A stretch of 64,000 nucleotides of DNA from Bog-756 sp963845485 (GCA_963845485.1 CAWJSI010000017.1:1-64000); one strand, 5' to 3'; positions 33,286 through 46,200 are shown, numbered from the stretch's first letter. Numbers and translations: made by a program. The notes: generated by a model not told the origin, from the letters alone.

Positions 33286-34065
33286 GCGGCCGTCGACCTC
33301 AACGCCGACCTGGCCGAGGGCGACCGGCTCACCGCCGGCGACCTCGGGGTGCTCGATGCCGTCACCAGTGCCAGTCTCGCCTGCGGGTTCCACGCCGGGG
33401 GTCCCACCGTCATGGCCGACACCGCCCGGGCCTGTGTGGACCGGGGTGTGGCCATCGGGGCCCACGTCTCGTACCGCGACCGAGCGGGCTTCGGCCGCCG
33501 GGCCATGTCGGTGATGGCCGCGGTGCTGGTAGCGGATCTGGTGGAGCAGTGGACGACACTGACCGCCGCGGTGGACGCCGTCGGCGGGCGGATCTCGTTC
33601 GTCAAACCCCACGGTGCCCTCTACAACCAGATGGGGACCGACCCGTCGGTGGCCGACGCCGTGATCTCCTTCGTCGTGGAGGTGGGCGGCGTCCCGCTCG
33701 TGGCCCAGGACGACACGGTGGTGGCCCGATCGGCACGCGAGGCCGGCGTCCGGTTGGTGGCCGAGGGATTTCCCGACCGGGGCTACCTGGCCGACGGACG
33801 CCTCGCACCGAGGGCCGAACCCGGTGCGCTGGTCGACGACCCCATGGAGGCGGGACGTCGAGCCCTTTCTATCGTCCGGCGGGGCGGCATCGAGGCCGTG
33901 GACGGCACCTGGACCGAGGTCGGGGCCGAGACGCTGTGCATCCACGGCGACACCGAGGGAGCCGCCACCACGGCCCGGGCCGTCCGGGCCGCGCTGGTCG
34001 ACGAGGGGGTGGCGATCCGGTCGTTCATCGCAGCATCGGGGCGACCCGGCGGGCCGGGAAGGTGA
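33283..34065 (+). CDS. pxpA: 5-oxoprolinase subunit A (LamB/YcsF family)
   Basis: Subunit of the ATP-dependent 5-oxoprolinase that opens pyroglutamate to glutamate, removing a spontaneous glutamine by-product. It begins AAVDLNADLAEGD as PxpA proteins do (usually near residue 3) and has SASLACGFHAGGPTVMADT, SYRDRAGFGRR and FVKPHGALYNQMG. The length from GTG 33283 is 260 residues, normal; the two upstream in-frame starts come from the 18-bp duplication. The stop overlaps the next gene (GTGA), so A and BC are co-translated. Confidence 0.92.
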   Translation: MAAVDLNADLAEGDRLTAGDLGVLDAVTSASLACGFHAGGPTVMADTARACVDRGVAIGAHVSYRDRAGFGRRAMSVMAAVLVADLVEQWTTLTAAVDAVGGRISFVKPHGALYNQMGTDPSVADAVISFVVEVGGVPLVAQDDTVVARSAREAGVRLVAEGFPDRGYLADGRLAPRAEPGALVDDPMEAGRRALSIVRRGGIEAVDGTWTEVGAETLCIHGDTEGAATTARAVRAALVDEGVAIRSFIAASGRPGGPGR

Positions 34066-35750
34066 TCCGGTCCGTCGAGCCGTTCGGTGACACCGCCGTG
34101 CTCGTCGGACTGGACGACCTGGCCGCGGCCCACCGGCTGGGGGCCTACATCGAAGCGGGGCGAGACGCCGGGGGTGGCCCGGCCGGCGTGGTCGAGGCCG
34201 TGGTGGGCTTCGGGAACCTCGTGATCCATCTCGATCCCCACCGGACCCACGTCGAGGAGATCGTCTCGTGGCTGTCGACCCTGGCCCTCGACGGCCCGAG
34301 CCCGCCCGTCGAGGACCGGTCGGCCCGAGGGCCACGGTTGGTGGTCGTGGCGACCACCTTCGACGGGCCGGACCTCACCGGCGTGGCCGGCGCCCTCGGA
34401 ACCACGCGGCGATCGGTGATCGCATCGCTGTGTGGGTCAGATCTCGAGGTGGCCTTCGTGGGCTTCGCCCCCGGCTTCCCCTACCTGACCGGTCTGCCTG
34501 CCGAACTCGCCGCAGTGACCCGGCGCCTGACCCCGCGGCCCTCGGTCCCCGCCGGGTCGGTGGCGGTAGCCGGCGGGTTCGCCTCGGTCTATCCCCAAGA
34601 GACCCCTGGGGGCTGGATGCTGATCGGGCGGACCTCGCTCCCGCTGTTCGACCGGACGCGCCCGCCCTATGCCCTCCTCCGCCCCGGGGACACCGTCCGC
34701 TTCGCCGAGGTGTCCGATGCGCCGTCCGGCCCGACCCCCGAGGGCCCGACACCACCGGGGAGACGTCCGCTCCTCGTCAGTCGGGGACGACGCAGCGTCG
34801 AAGTCGTGGAGCCCGGCCTGCTCAGTCTGGTGGAGGACGCCGGCCGTCACTCGGTGGCGGCCCTGGGCGTCCCCCGGGCCGGGCCGGCCGATCCCGAGGC
34901 GCTGCGGTTGGCCAACCGTCTCGTGGGCAATCCGGACGGATCGGCGGCCATCGAGATGACCGCCCTCGGCCCGACACTCCGGTTCGACGCCGATGCCCAC
35001 GTCACCGTGGTAGGCGCAGCCACCGACGCCGTCGACGTCTCCGTCGAGGGACATCAGGTGGGATCGGGCTCGGTGGTACCGGTCCGAGCCGGCCAGGTGG
35101 TGGCCGTCGGCCGGGTGAGGTCCGGTCTGCGGGCCTACCTCGCCGTGGCGGGCGGGTTCGACTCCCCCCTCGAGGTCGGCTCACGGTCGACTGACGTCCT
35201 CTGCGGTCTCGGTCCGCCACCCCTGCGGCCCGGTGACCGTCTCGACATCGGTCCCCCGGGGCGCCCCCGCGGCCAGCTGTCGTCGGGACCACGGACCGAC
35301 CAGCTGGGATCCCCCCGCTCGGTGCGCGTCCTCGCCGGGCCCCACCGGCTGGACCCGGCGTCGTACGCCAGGCTGGGCGCGGCGACCTGGATGGTCGGTG
35401 AGGCGTCCAACCGGATCGGCATCCGGCTCGTTCCCGAGTCCGGTTCAGGCGTCGACCTCGAGGGCACAGCACCGGCCATCCCCTCCACCGGCATGGTCAC
35501 CGGTGCCGTCCAGGTCCCTCCCGACGGCAACCCCATCGTCCTCATGCCCGACCACGCCACCGTCGGGGGCTACCCGGTGGCCTGCTGTGTGATCTCGGCC
35601 GACCTCCCCGTTCTCGGACAGCTCGGGCCCGGCGACACCATCCGCCTCACCACGGTGGAGCCCGACGAGGCCCGTCGGGCCTGGGAGCGGGCCGAGCGCG
35701 CCCTCGACCAGCGGGTCTCGGGTTGGTTCCCGACGGCAGCCGCCACCTGA
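34062..35750 (+). CDS. pxpBC: Fused 5-oxoprolinase subunits B and C
   Basis: One 562-residue chain joins PxpB (KipI-like, about residues 1-225) and PxpC (KipA-like, about 240-562), which are usually separate. PxpB motifs are VAFVGFAPGFPYLTGLP and SVYPQETPGGWMLIGRT. PxpC motifs are PRAGPADPEALRLANRLVGN, SNRIGIRL and MPDHATVGGYPVACCVI. With PxpA it should complete 5-oxoprolinase. The alternative annotation as urea-amidolyase-like protein is older naming for the same fold. The linker has Pro/Arg-rich residues around 226-240. Confidence 0.92.
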   Translation: MIRSVEPFGDTAVLVGLDDLAAAHRLGAYIEAGRDAGGGPAGVVEAVVGFGNLVIHLDPHRTHVEEIVSWLSTLALDGPSPPVEDRSARGPRLVVVATTFDGPDLTGVAGALGTTRRSVIASLCGSDLEVAFVGFAPGFPYLTGLPAELAAVTRRLTPRPSVPAGSVAVAGGFASVYPQETPGGWMLIGRTSLPLFDRTRPPYALLRPGDTVRFAEVSDAPSGPTPEGPTPPGRRPLLVSRGRRSVEVVEPGLLSLVEDAGRHSVAALGVPRAGPADPEALRLANRLVGNPDGSAAIEMTALGPTLRFDADAHVTVVGAATDAVDVSVEGHQVGSGSVVPVRAGQVVAVGRVRSGLRAYLAVAGGFDSPLEVGSRSTDVLCGLGPPPLRPGDRLDIGPPGRPRGQLSSGPRTDQLGSPRSVRVLAGPHRLDPASYARLGAATWMVGEASNRIGIRLVPESGSGVDLEGTAPAIPSTGMVTGAVQVPPDGNPIVLMPDHATVGGYPVACCVISADLPVLGQLGPGDTIRLTTVEPDEARRAWERAERALDQRVSGWFPTAAAT

Positions 35751-35759
35751 ACGGTGTGC

Positions 35760-36287
35760 TCAGCGGGTGGTCGGACGGCTCATGGCCACCCTCGGTCGGT
35801 CCCCACCGAAGATGCGGCGCTCGGAACGACAGATGGCGGCCAGCTCGGGGCCGAGGCCGTCGTCGTCCAGCCGGACGAACCCGCACCGCTCGTAGTAGGG
35901 CGCGTTCCAGGGGACGTCGGCGAAGGTGGTGAGGGTGACCACCGGGAGGCCGCCGGTGCCGGCCCAGGCCCCGAGGTGGTCGACCAGGGCCGCCCCGAGA
36001 CCGCGCCGGGAGTGCTCCGGGTGCACGGAGACCTCGTCAACATGGGCGTTACCATCCACGACACCGGCCACAAGGAAAGCCACCGGTCGGTCCGCGGCAT
36101 CCACGGCGACCCACGACCTCCCGGCCTCGAGATACCGCTCGTGGTCCCCGAGCGAACAGGGCGGATGCCCGGCCACCTCGGCCAGGCCCACCTCGATGAA
36201 CAGCTGTCCGGCGGCCGCCTCGATGGCCCGGAGGGCGGGCGGCTCGGAGGGGCGCGTGGCCCGGAGGGATGGTGGGGACGACCGCAC
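35760..36287 (-). CDS. GNAT-family N-acetyltransferase
   Basis: Acetyl-CoA-dependent acetyltransferase of unknown substrate, 175 residues. The GNAT core is visible: VAFLVAGVVDGNAHVDEVSV (strand 4), then HPEHSRRGLGAALVDHLGAW with the acetyl-CoA loop R-R-G-L-G-A, and NAPYYERCGFVRLDDDGLGP near the end. The GTG at 36287 gives a usual length. It converges on pxpBC and diverges from the unknown protein at 36409. Confidence 0.8.
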   Translation of the reverse strand: MRSSPPSLRATRPSEPPALRAIEAAAGQLFIEVGLAEVAGHPPCSLGDHERYLEAGRSWVAVDAADRPVAFLVAGVVDGNAHVDEVSVHPEHSRRGLGAALVDHLGAWAGTGGLPVVTLTTFADVPWNAPYYERCGFVRLDDDGLGPELAAICRSERRIFGGDRPRVAMSRPTTR

Positions 36288-36408
36288 CGAGTGAGTCTGC
36301 TCCCGGCCGTCGGCCCGGTCCACCCCGTGGATCTGGAAGAGTGGGACGCGGGGGACGGCCCCCGAGAACGCCCGCGGCCAGACTGGGCGCCCGACGAGAG
36401 GAACTGTT

Positions 36409-36993
36409 GTGACCGACGGAGAACGACCCGGCGACGACGACGGCCTGATCCAGTCCCGGAAGGACGGCCAGCTCCACTTCCTGCCCGGCACCGAGGACCT
36501 GGCCTTCCCGGTCACCGCACCGGAGAACGCCACGCCTCTCGAAGAGGACGAACCCGAGGGCGTGATCCCGCCCAGTCCCCTGTGGGCCATGAAGGAGCGC
36601 CGCCACGAGCAGCTCCTGCACCTGTTCGGTCATCCCCATCGGATACGCCAGCGCATCGGGGACGGGGACGCCGCTGTCTACGCCATCGACGACGGGACCC
36701 GTCACTGCATGATCGGGCGCCGGGTAGGGGCCACCCTCGACGGGTGCGTCTACAGCCTCATCGCCCGCGTCCCGAAGTCCGTCTACGAGTCGCTGGCCGA
36801 CGGTTCGATCGACGGGAGGCAGGCCTTCTTGTCGGCAGCCGAAGCCGGCTTGAGCGGGACCGTCGAGGATCCTGGGGTATCCAACATCTTCGACGTGGAC
36901 TACTACCAGCACGCCGACGAGATCCCGGCCGAGTACCTTCCGCCCTCCCCCTTCATCGAGTTCGCCCGGGACCTCCCGACCGCCGACCGCTGA
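36409..36993 (+). CDS. Conserved-looking protein of unknown function
   Basis: A 194-residue soluble protein I do not recognise. It starts with an acidic stretch (TDGERPGDDDGLIQS) and has GVIPPSPLWAMKERRHEQLL, AVYAIDDGTRHCMIGRRVGA, CVYSLIARVPKSVYESLADG and a Tyr-rich end (FDVDYYQHADEIPAEYLPPS). No membrane segment or known catalytic motif is obvious. Codon use looks native. The GTG follows AGAGGA at 6 bases. Its TGA directly abuts the pyrF TGA on the other strand (TGATCA). Confidence 0.75.
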   Translation: MTDGERPGDDDGLIQSRKDGQLHFLPGTEDLAFPVTAPENATPLEEDEPEGVIPPSPLWAMKERRHEQLLHLFGHPHRIRQRIGDGDAAVYAIDDGTRHCMIGRRVGATLDGCVYSLIARVPKSVYESLADGSIDGRQAFLSAAEAGLSGTVEDPGVSNIFDVDYYQHADEIPAEYLPPSPFIEFARDLPTADR

Positions 36994-37866
36994 TCAGCCC
37001 AGCACCCCGGCCATCTCGTCTCGGAGTTTGCGGGCCGCCTCGGCGAGCGCGGTCACCTCAGGCCCGGTGGTGAGGAGCGACCGGGACGAGCTGGCCAGCA
37101 CCGTGCCGACGGGACACTCGCCGAACAGGGCCCCCACCCCGGCGGCCGTGCCACCCTGGGCGCCGACCCCGGGGGCCAGGATCACGCCACCGAGGTCGGC
37201 CAGGCGGAATCCGGAGGGACCGAGGGTCGCCCCCACCACCGCACCCACCGTCCCGGCCGGGATGCGTCCGCTCCCGTTGAGCTCGGCGATACCCGACAGC
37301 AGCATGTCCTCGACGGCCTGCCCGCGGCCGTTGTCGGTTCGGGCCTGCTGGAGGGATCGGCCCTCAGGGTTGGAGCTCCGGGCCACCACGATGACACCCC
37401 GGCCCCCGGCCCCGGCCAGGTCGACCATGGGTTGGAGGGCGCCCAACCCCAAATACGGCGAGGCGGTGACGGCGTCGGCCCGTAACGGTGAGTCGGGGTC
37501 CAGCCAGGTCCGGGCGTAGGCCTCCATGGTGCTCCCGATGTCCCCGCGCTTGGCATCGGCGATGACCAGAATGCCGGCGTCGCGGGCTTCTGCGAGCACC
37601 GCCTCCAGGGCAGCGATGCCGGCCGACCCGCACCGCTCGAAGAAGGCCACCTGCGGCTTGATGACCGGCACCACCCCGGCGAATGCCTCCACACAGCGCA
37701 GTCCGAACTGACGGAGTCCGGCTCCGTCGTCGCTCAGGCCCCAGGCGGTGAGGAGCTCGGACGACGGGTCGATCCCGGCGCACAGCGGCCCGGTCCGGTC
37801 CACCGCCGCCACCACCCGGGAGGTGAACCCGGCTCCCGGCTCGGCGATGCTTTTCGACTCAGCCAT
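36994..37866 (-). CDS. pyrF: Orotidine-5'-phosphate decarboxylase, type 2
   Basis: Last step to UMP. The 290 residues and the motif LVIADAKRGDIGSTMEAYA (catalytic Lys and Asp) place it in the larger type 2 group common in actinobacteria and myxobacteria. GVVPVIKPQVAFFERCG and VVVARSSNPEGRSLQ also match. The ATG overlaps the pyrD end by 8 bases; it ends the pyrimidine operon. Confidence 0.95.
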   Translation of the reverse strand: MAESKSIAEPGAGFTSRVVAAVDRTGPLCAGIDPSSELLTAWGLSDDGAGLRQFGLRCVEAFAGVVPVIKPQVAFFERCGSAGIAALEAVLAEARDAGILVIADAKRGDIGSTMEAYARTWLDPDSPLRADAVTASPYLGLGALQPMVDLAGAGGRGVIVVARSSNPEGRSLQQARTDNGRGQAVEDMLLSGIAELNGSGRIPAGTVGAVVGATLGPSGFRLADLGGVILAPGVGAQGGTAAGVGALFGECPVGTVLASSSRSLLTTGPEVTALAEAARKLRDEMAGVLG

Positions 37867-38851
37867 GGGCTGCTCCTCTCACTTCTCGCACACGGCGGAC
37901 GCCGTGGTCGGCACACCAGGTCTCGATCTCGTTCACGATCCGGACCGGTGCCCTCGGGTCGCGGAAGGTGGCCGTACCCACCTGGACGGCGTCGGCCCCG
38001 GCCATGACGAGTTCGATGGCGTCGCGCCCGGACATGACCCCGCCCACCCCGATGATGGCGGCGTCGGGATGGGCGGCGCGCACATCGAACACCGCCCGCA
38101 CCGCCACGGGGTGCACGGCAGGGCCGGAGAGTCCACCGCCCCCGGGCCCCGAGCCGAGTACCGGTCGACGCCCGTCGATGTCGATGGCCATGCCGAGCAC
38201 GGTATTGATAAGGGTCACCGCTTCGGCACCCGCCCCGAGGGCGGCGCCAGCCACCTCGGCCAGGTCGGCGACCGTGGGGCTCAGCTTGGCCCAACGGGGC
38301 AGTCCGGGGCAGTGCTCCCCCACGGCCGCCACCACCTCGGCGGTGGCCGTGGGCGAGTGGGCGAACATGCGTCGCCGGTCTTCGACGTTCGGGCAGCTCA
38401 CGTTGACCTCCACCGCCGTGAGGCCGTCCACGCCGGCCAGCATCGAGGCCGCCTTGGCGAAGTCCTCGACCCGTTGACCCCAGATGCTGACCACGGTGCG
38501 GGAACCCGCGGCGGCCAGCCGCGGGAGGTCGTCGTCGATCCAGGCCTCGAGGCCGGGGCCCTGGAGGCCTACGCTGTTGAGCATCCCCGAGGGGGTCTGG
38601 TGGACCCGGGGGGCGGGGTTGCCGGCCCACGGCCCGACCGAGAGCGACTTGACCACCACGGCGCCGAGGTCGGCGAGGTCGAAGTAGGCACCGAGCTCGT
38701 CGGCGTGACCGGCCGTTCCCGATGCCGTCATCACCGGATTGGCCAACGCCAGGCTCCCGACGGACACGGAGAGGTCGACGTCTCCGGCCCGCACTGCCCG
38801 CCAGGCACGGCGCACCCGCTCGGTCCGGACGCCCCGGGCCGACGGGGTCAC
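37859..38851 (-). CDS. pyrD: Dihydroorotate dehydrogenase, class 1B catalytic subunit
   Basis: Oxidises dihydroorotate to orotate with FMN. The 330 residues have NPVMTASGTAGHADELGAYF, AVEVNVSCPNVEDRR with the catalytic Cys of class 1B, LINTVLGMAIDI and AIIGVGGVMSGRDAIELVMAG. Class 1B enzymes normally pair with the Fe-S/FAD subunit PyrK, which is not in this operon. The GTG at 38851 is 43 bases after carB; a GTG about 20 codons later is a possible alternative. Confidence 0.93.
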   Translation of the reverse strand: MTPSARGVRTERVRRAWRAVRAGDVDLSVSVGSLALANPVMTASGTAGHADELGAYFDLADLGAVVVKSLSVGPWAGNPAPRVHQTPSGMLNSVGLQGPGLEAWIDDDLPRLAAAGSRTVVSIWGQRVEDFAKAASMLAGVDGLTAVEVNVSCPNVEDRRRMFAHSPTATAEVVAAVGEHCPGLPRWAKLSPTVADLAEVAGAALGAGAEAVTLINTVLGMAIDIDGRRPVLGSGPGGGGLSGPAVHPVAVRAVFDVRAAHPDAAIIGVGGVMSGRDAIELVMAGADAVQVGTATFRDPRAPVRIVNEIETWCADHGVRRVREVRGAAHG

Positions 38852-38894
38852 CGGGCCACCGTCCCCCCGGATCGACCCACTGTCGGGGTAGGGA

Positions 38895-42208
<3,314 letters not shown>

Positions 42209-42209
<1 letters not shown>

Positions 42210-43345
42210 CAGCGCACGCTCCGTTGGCGGGGGGGCTGGGCCCCGGTGGTGTCCATCAGGGATCGGAACTCCTCGAACAGGTAGCGGGCGTCGTGGGGGC
42301 CGGGGCCGGCTTCGGGGTGGTACTGCACGCTGAACACCGGGACCTCGGTGCTGCGGATCCCCTCGATGACGCCATCGTTGAGGTTCACGTGGGTGATCTC
42401 CGAGGAGGCGAGGGAGTCGTCGGCCACTGCGTAGTTGTGGTTCTGCGAGGTGATCTCGACCCGGCCGGTGGCGATGCGCTTGACCGGATGGTTCCCACCG
42501 TGATGACCGAAGGGCAGCTTGAAGGTGGTGGCCCCGAGGGCGGTGGCCAGCAGCTGGTGGCCGAGGCAGATCCCGAAGACGGGGGTGGACCCCTCCTCGG
42601 CCAGGGCACGGATCTCGGCCACCACGGCGGGGAGGGCCGCCGGGTCCCCGGGACCGTTCGACAAGAAGACGCCGTCGGGCTCGAGGGCGAGCACCTCGGC
42701 GGCCGGCGTCATGGCCGGGACCACGGTCACCGTGGCGAGCTCACCCAACTGGCGGAGCATGGCCTCTTTGATCCCGAAGTCGTAGGCCACCACCCGGTAG
42801 GGTCCGCTCCCCCGGGTGTAGACCGATGAGGTCGTGACCGTGGACACGAGGTCCCGCCCGTCGGTCGGAGGCGCCGCTTCGGCCGCGGCCAGCAGCTCCG
42901 AGGGGCCGGCGGTCCCGAAGGCGCACGGCATCGATCCCCGGTCGCGCAGGTGCCGGGTCAGCCGGCGGGTGTCGACGCCCGAGATGCCGGCCACGCCGAA
43001 CCGCCGGAGATACGCCTCCAGCGACTCGGTCGACCGCCAACTGCTCGGCCGGTCGGTGAGGTGGCGCACCACGACGCCGGCACAGTGGGGCCGTGGAGCC
43101 TCGTCGTCGGTGGGGTTCACGCCGTAGTTGCCGATGTGGGGATAGGTGAACGCCACCACCTGCCCGGCGTAGGAGGGATCGGTGATCACCTCTTGGTACC
43201 CCGAGAGCACGGTGTTGAACACCGCTTCCCCGGTGGTTACCCCGCTGTCGGGTTCGGCCCCGATGGCCTCCCCCTCGAAGCGGGTGCCGTCGGCCAGTAC
43301 CAGCCATGCCTCGTCCCGGTGCAGGGGCCCGCTGCGCCCGCTCAC
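42209..43345 (-). CDS. carA: Carbamoyl-phosphate synthase small subunit
   Basis: Glutaminase subunit that feeds ammonia to CarB. The 378 residues have the N-terminal CarA domain (TGEAVFNTVLSGYQEVITDP) and a class I amidotransferase domain with the catalytic Cys in VFGICLGHQLLATALG and the His-Glu pair in FSVQYHPEAGPGPHD. The GTG shares GTGA with the pyrC stop and the stop overlaps carB, so subunit ratios are probably coupled. Confidence 0.96.
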
Positions 43346-44667
43346 CGCTGCGCCTCGCCCTCGATGACCACCGGCTCGCCGCGGAACACGGTGTGGCGGA
43401 CCCGACCGGTCAGCGTCCGACCGGCGTAGGGGGTGTTGCGGCTGCGACTGGCCAGCAGGGCCGGGTCGACGATCCAGGTGGCCGAGGGGTCGATCACGCA
43501 GAGGTTGGCCGCCGATCCCGGCGCTACGGGTCCACCCTGGTCCCCCCCGTGGTCGGGGTCCAGCCCGCAGATGGCCGCCGGCTGCCAGCTGAGCAGGGCG
43601 AGCACTCGCTCGAGCGGCAGGTCCAGTTCGGTCAGGGCCAAGGACAGGGCGGTCTGGAGCCCGAGCATGCCCGGCGGCGCCTGGTCGAAGGGCAGGTCCT
43701 TCGTCTCGGGGGCGTGGGGGGCGTGGTCGGTGGCGATGGCGTCGATGGTGCCGTCGGCCAGTCCCGCCTTCACCGCCTCCACGTCGGCTCCGGGACGGAG
43801 CGGCGGGTTCACCTTGAAGACCGGGTCGTAGCCGGCAGCACACTCATCGGTCAGTGTGAAGTGGTGGGGTGCGGCCTCGGCGGTCACCGCCAGCCCCTCG
43901 GACTTGGCCTGACGCACCAGCTCGATGGAGCCGGCCGTGGACAGATGGAGAAAGTGCATACGGGCGCCGGTGGCTCGGACGAGGGCCAGGTCCCGGGCCA
44001 CCATGACCTCTTCGGCCACCGAGGGCATCCCCGGGATCCCGAGGCGGCTGGACCATGCGCCTTCGTGCATGGCCCCACCGCCGGCCAGGGTGGCCTCTTC
44101 GCAGTGCTGGGCCAGTGTGACCCCGAGGCCGGTGGCGTACTCGAGGGCCCGGCGCATGAGGCCCGCCGACTGCACGCCGGATCCGTCGTCGGTGAACAGG
44201 CGCACCCCGAGGGCGGCGAGCTCGGCCATGGGAGCCAGGCACTCGCCGGCCCGGCCGACCGTGATGGCCCCGGCCACCGCCACCTCGGCGGTGGCGTCAG
44301 CGGCCAGGTCGTAGACGGCCCGGACCGCTTCGGCCGAGTCCAAGGTGGGCTCGGTGTTGGGCATGGCCACCACCGCGGTGAACCCGCCGAGCGAGGCGGC
44401 CCTAGCCCCGGTCGCCACCGTCTCGGCCTCCTCCCGACCCGGTTGGCGGAGGTGGGTGTGCAGATCGACCAGTCCGGGCGAGACCACACATCCGGCGGCG
44501 TCGAGGACCGATGCCCCCGGGGGTGCCTCGACCGTACCGACCTCGACCACCCGGTCTCCGACGATGAGCACGTCGGCCGACCGTGGGCCGGACCGGTCGA
44601 CCACGGTGCCGCCGCGCAGGACCACCGACCCCGTGCGCGCGGTGTCTTCTCGTCGGGGGTCAACCAC
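43342..44667 (-). CDS. pyrC: Dihydroorotase, class I
   Basis: Zinc amidohydrolase closing carbamoyl-aspartate to dihydroorotate. The 441 residues keep the metal HxH in SPGLVDLHTHLRQPGREEAE, FTDDGSGVQSAGLM, the later His residues (AQHCEE; FLHLSTAGS) and the catalytic Asp in IDAIATDHAPHAPE. It is next to pyrB as usual for actinobacteria. The GTG at 44667 overlaps the end of pyrB by 8 bases. Confidence 0.95.
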   Translation of the reverse strand: MVDPRREDTARTGSVVLRGGTVVDRSGPRSADVLIVGDRVVEVGTVEAPPGASVLDAAGCVVSPGLVDLHTHLRQPGREEAETVATGARAASLGGFTAVVAMPNTEPTLDSAEAVRAVYDLAADATAEVAVAGAITVGRAGECLAPMAELAALGVRLFTDDGSGVQSAGLMRRALEYATGLGVTLAQHCEEATLAGGGAMHEGAWSSRLGIPGMPSVAEEVMVARDLALVRATGARMHFLHLSTAGSIELVRQAKSEGLAVTAEAAPHHFTLTDECAAGYDPVFKVNPPLRPGADVEAVKAGLADGTIDAIATDHAPHAPETKDLPFDQAPPGMLGLQTALSLALTELDLPLERVLALLSWQPAAICGLDPDHGGDQGGPVAPGSAANLCVIDPSATWIVDPALLASRSRNTPYAGRTLTGRVRHTVFRGEPVVIEGEAQR

Positions 44668-45631
44668 GGTGTGCTCCTTCGAGGGGGCCCTGGCCCAGCA
44701 TGAGGAAGAGGACGGCCATCCGAACGGCCACCCCGTTGCTTACCTGCTCGGTGATGAGCGCAGCGGGGAGCTCGGCCACATCCGAGGCGATCTCCACCCC
44801 ACGCAGGATGGGCCCGGGATGGAGGATGACCGCGTCGGGGCCGAGCATGGCGGCTCGTCGTCCGGTCAGCCCGAATCCGGCGGTGTACTCACGGAGGCTG
44901 GGTACGTACGCACCGCTCCCCCGCTCGGACTGCATGCGCAGCAAGGAAACCACGTCGGCCTTCTCCAGTACGTCGTCGAGGTGGTGGCTGACCCCGGCGA
45001 TGGGCCATCCGTCGAGCGAGGGGGGCAACAAGGTGGCCGGGGCGACCAGCGTCACTTCTGCCCCGAGGGCGCTGTACGCGGTCACCTGGGACCGGGCCAC
45101 GCGACTGTGTCGGATGTCGCCCACGATGAGCACCTGCAGCCCGACGAACCGGTTGAGTCCCGTCTCGCCTCCGCCCAACGCCTGTCGCACCGTGTACAGA
45201 TCGAGCAGCGCCTGGGTGGGGTGCTGGTGCCACCCGTCACCGGCGTTGATGACCGCGCAGTGGTCGATCCACGTGGCCACGCGTGCGGGCACGCCCGACG
45301 AGGCGTGCCGGATGATCACCGCGTCGATCCCGATGGCATCGATCGTCTCGACCGTGTCGCGCAGCGACTCGCCCTTCTTCAGCGACGAGGAGCCCGCGGC
45401 AAAGGAGAGCACGTCGGCCGACATCCGCTTGGCCGCCGTCTCGAAGGACATGCGCGTCCGCGTGGAGTCTTCGAAAAAGAGGGTGGCCACGGTCCGCCCC
45501 CGCAGGGCCGGCACCTTGGGGTTGGCCCGGCGCCCCACCTCGACGAAGGAGTCGGCCACCGCCAACACCTCGGCGATGGCCTCGGGGCCGAGATCGTCCA
45601 TGCTGAGCAGATGGGCCGGGAACGGACTCAT
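44660..45631 (-). CDS. pyrB: Aspartate carbamoyltransferase catalytic subunit
   Basis: Joins carbamoyl phosphate and aspartate. The 323 residues have the carbamoyl-phosphate loop LFFEDSTRTRMSFETAAKR, SSLKKGESLRDTV, GDGWHQHPTQALLDLYTV and HPGPILRGVEI. No pyrI is present, so control is probably by PyrR on the operon rather than by a regulatory chain. The ATG overlaps the pyrR stop (ATGA). Confidence 0.96.
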   Translation of the reverse strand: MSPFPAHLLSMDDLGPEAIAEVLAVADSFVEVGRRANPKVPALRGRTVATLFFEDSTRTRMSFETAAKRMSADVLSFAAGSSSLKKGESLRDTVETIDAIGIDAVIIRHASSGVPARVATWIDHCAVINAGDGWHQHPTQALLDLYTVRQALGGGETGLNRFVGLQVLIVGDIRHSRVARSQVTAYSALGAEVTLVAPATLLPPSLDGWPIAGVSHHLDDVLEKADVVSLLRMQSERGSGAYVPSLREYTAGFGLTGRRAAMLGPDAVILHPGPILRGVEIASDVAELPAALITEQVSNGVAVRMAVLFLMLGQGPLEGAHRG

Positions 45632-46197
45632 CGGTTCACCAGCTCCCCGAGGGACACGCCATCGGTCGAGACGTCGACCATCTCGTCGCGCCGGGTGGGC
45701 AGGTTCTTGCCCACGTAGTCGGGCCGGATGGGGAGCTCACGGTGGCCCCGGTCGACCATGACGGCGAGCTCGACGCGCTGGGCCCGTCCGTACTCCCCGA
45801 GGGCGTTGAGGGCGGCCCGGATGGTACGTCCGGTGAAGAGCACGTCATCGACCAGAACGACGGTGGTACCGGTCAGATCGAAGCTGATGTCGGTGGCCGC
45901 CTCGGGTAGCACGGGCCTGAGCCCGATGTCGTCGCGGTAGAAGGCCACGTCCAGGGTGCCCACCTCGAGGCTCGCCCCCTCCACCTCGGCCAGGGCGGCG
46001 GAGAGCTGCTCGGCGATGGCCACGCCCCCGGTCTGGAGGCCTACCAGTACGACCCGCTCGAGGCCCCGGTTGCGCTCGGCGATCTCGTGGGCCATCCGGG
46101 TGATGGCCCGATGCACGTCGGATGCCGACATGACCTGGGCCCGGGGAACGAACACAGCACCCCGCGGTCGGGTATGACTGCGCTCACGTTCGGCCAC
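45628..46197 (-). CDS. pyrR: Pyrimidine operon RNA-binding regulator PyrR
   Basis: Uridine-sensing RNA-binding protein with a phosphoribosyltransferase fold, often also a weak uracil phosphoribosyltransferase. The 189 residues contain the PRPP loop TTVVLVDDVLFTGRTIRAAL and VVLVGLQTGGVAIAEQL. The start is GTG at 46197, with AGGAGGA 3 bases upstream. It is the first gene of the pyrimidine operon and a PyrR-loop-like sequence lies just before it, so the protein should control its own operon by binding the mRNA. Confidence 0.94.
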   Translation of the reverse strand: MAERERSHTRPRGAVFVPRAQVMSASDVHRAITRMAHEIAERNRGLERVVLVGLQTGGVAIAEQLSAALAEVEGASLEVGTLDVAFYRDDIGLRPVLPEAATDISFDLTGTTVVLVDDVLFTGRTIRAALNALGEYGRAQRVELAVMVDRGHRELPIRPDYVGKNLPTRRDEMVDVSTDGVSLGELVNR

Positions 46198-46200
46198 ACT

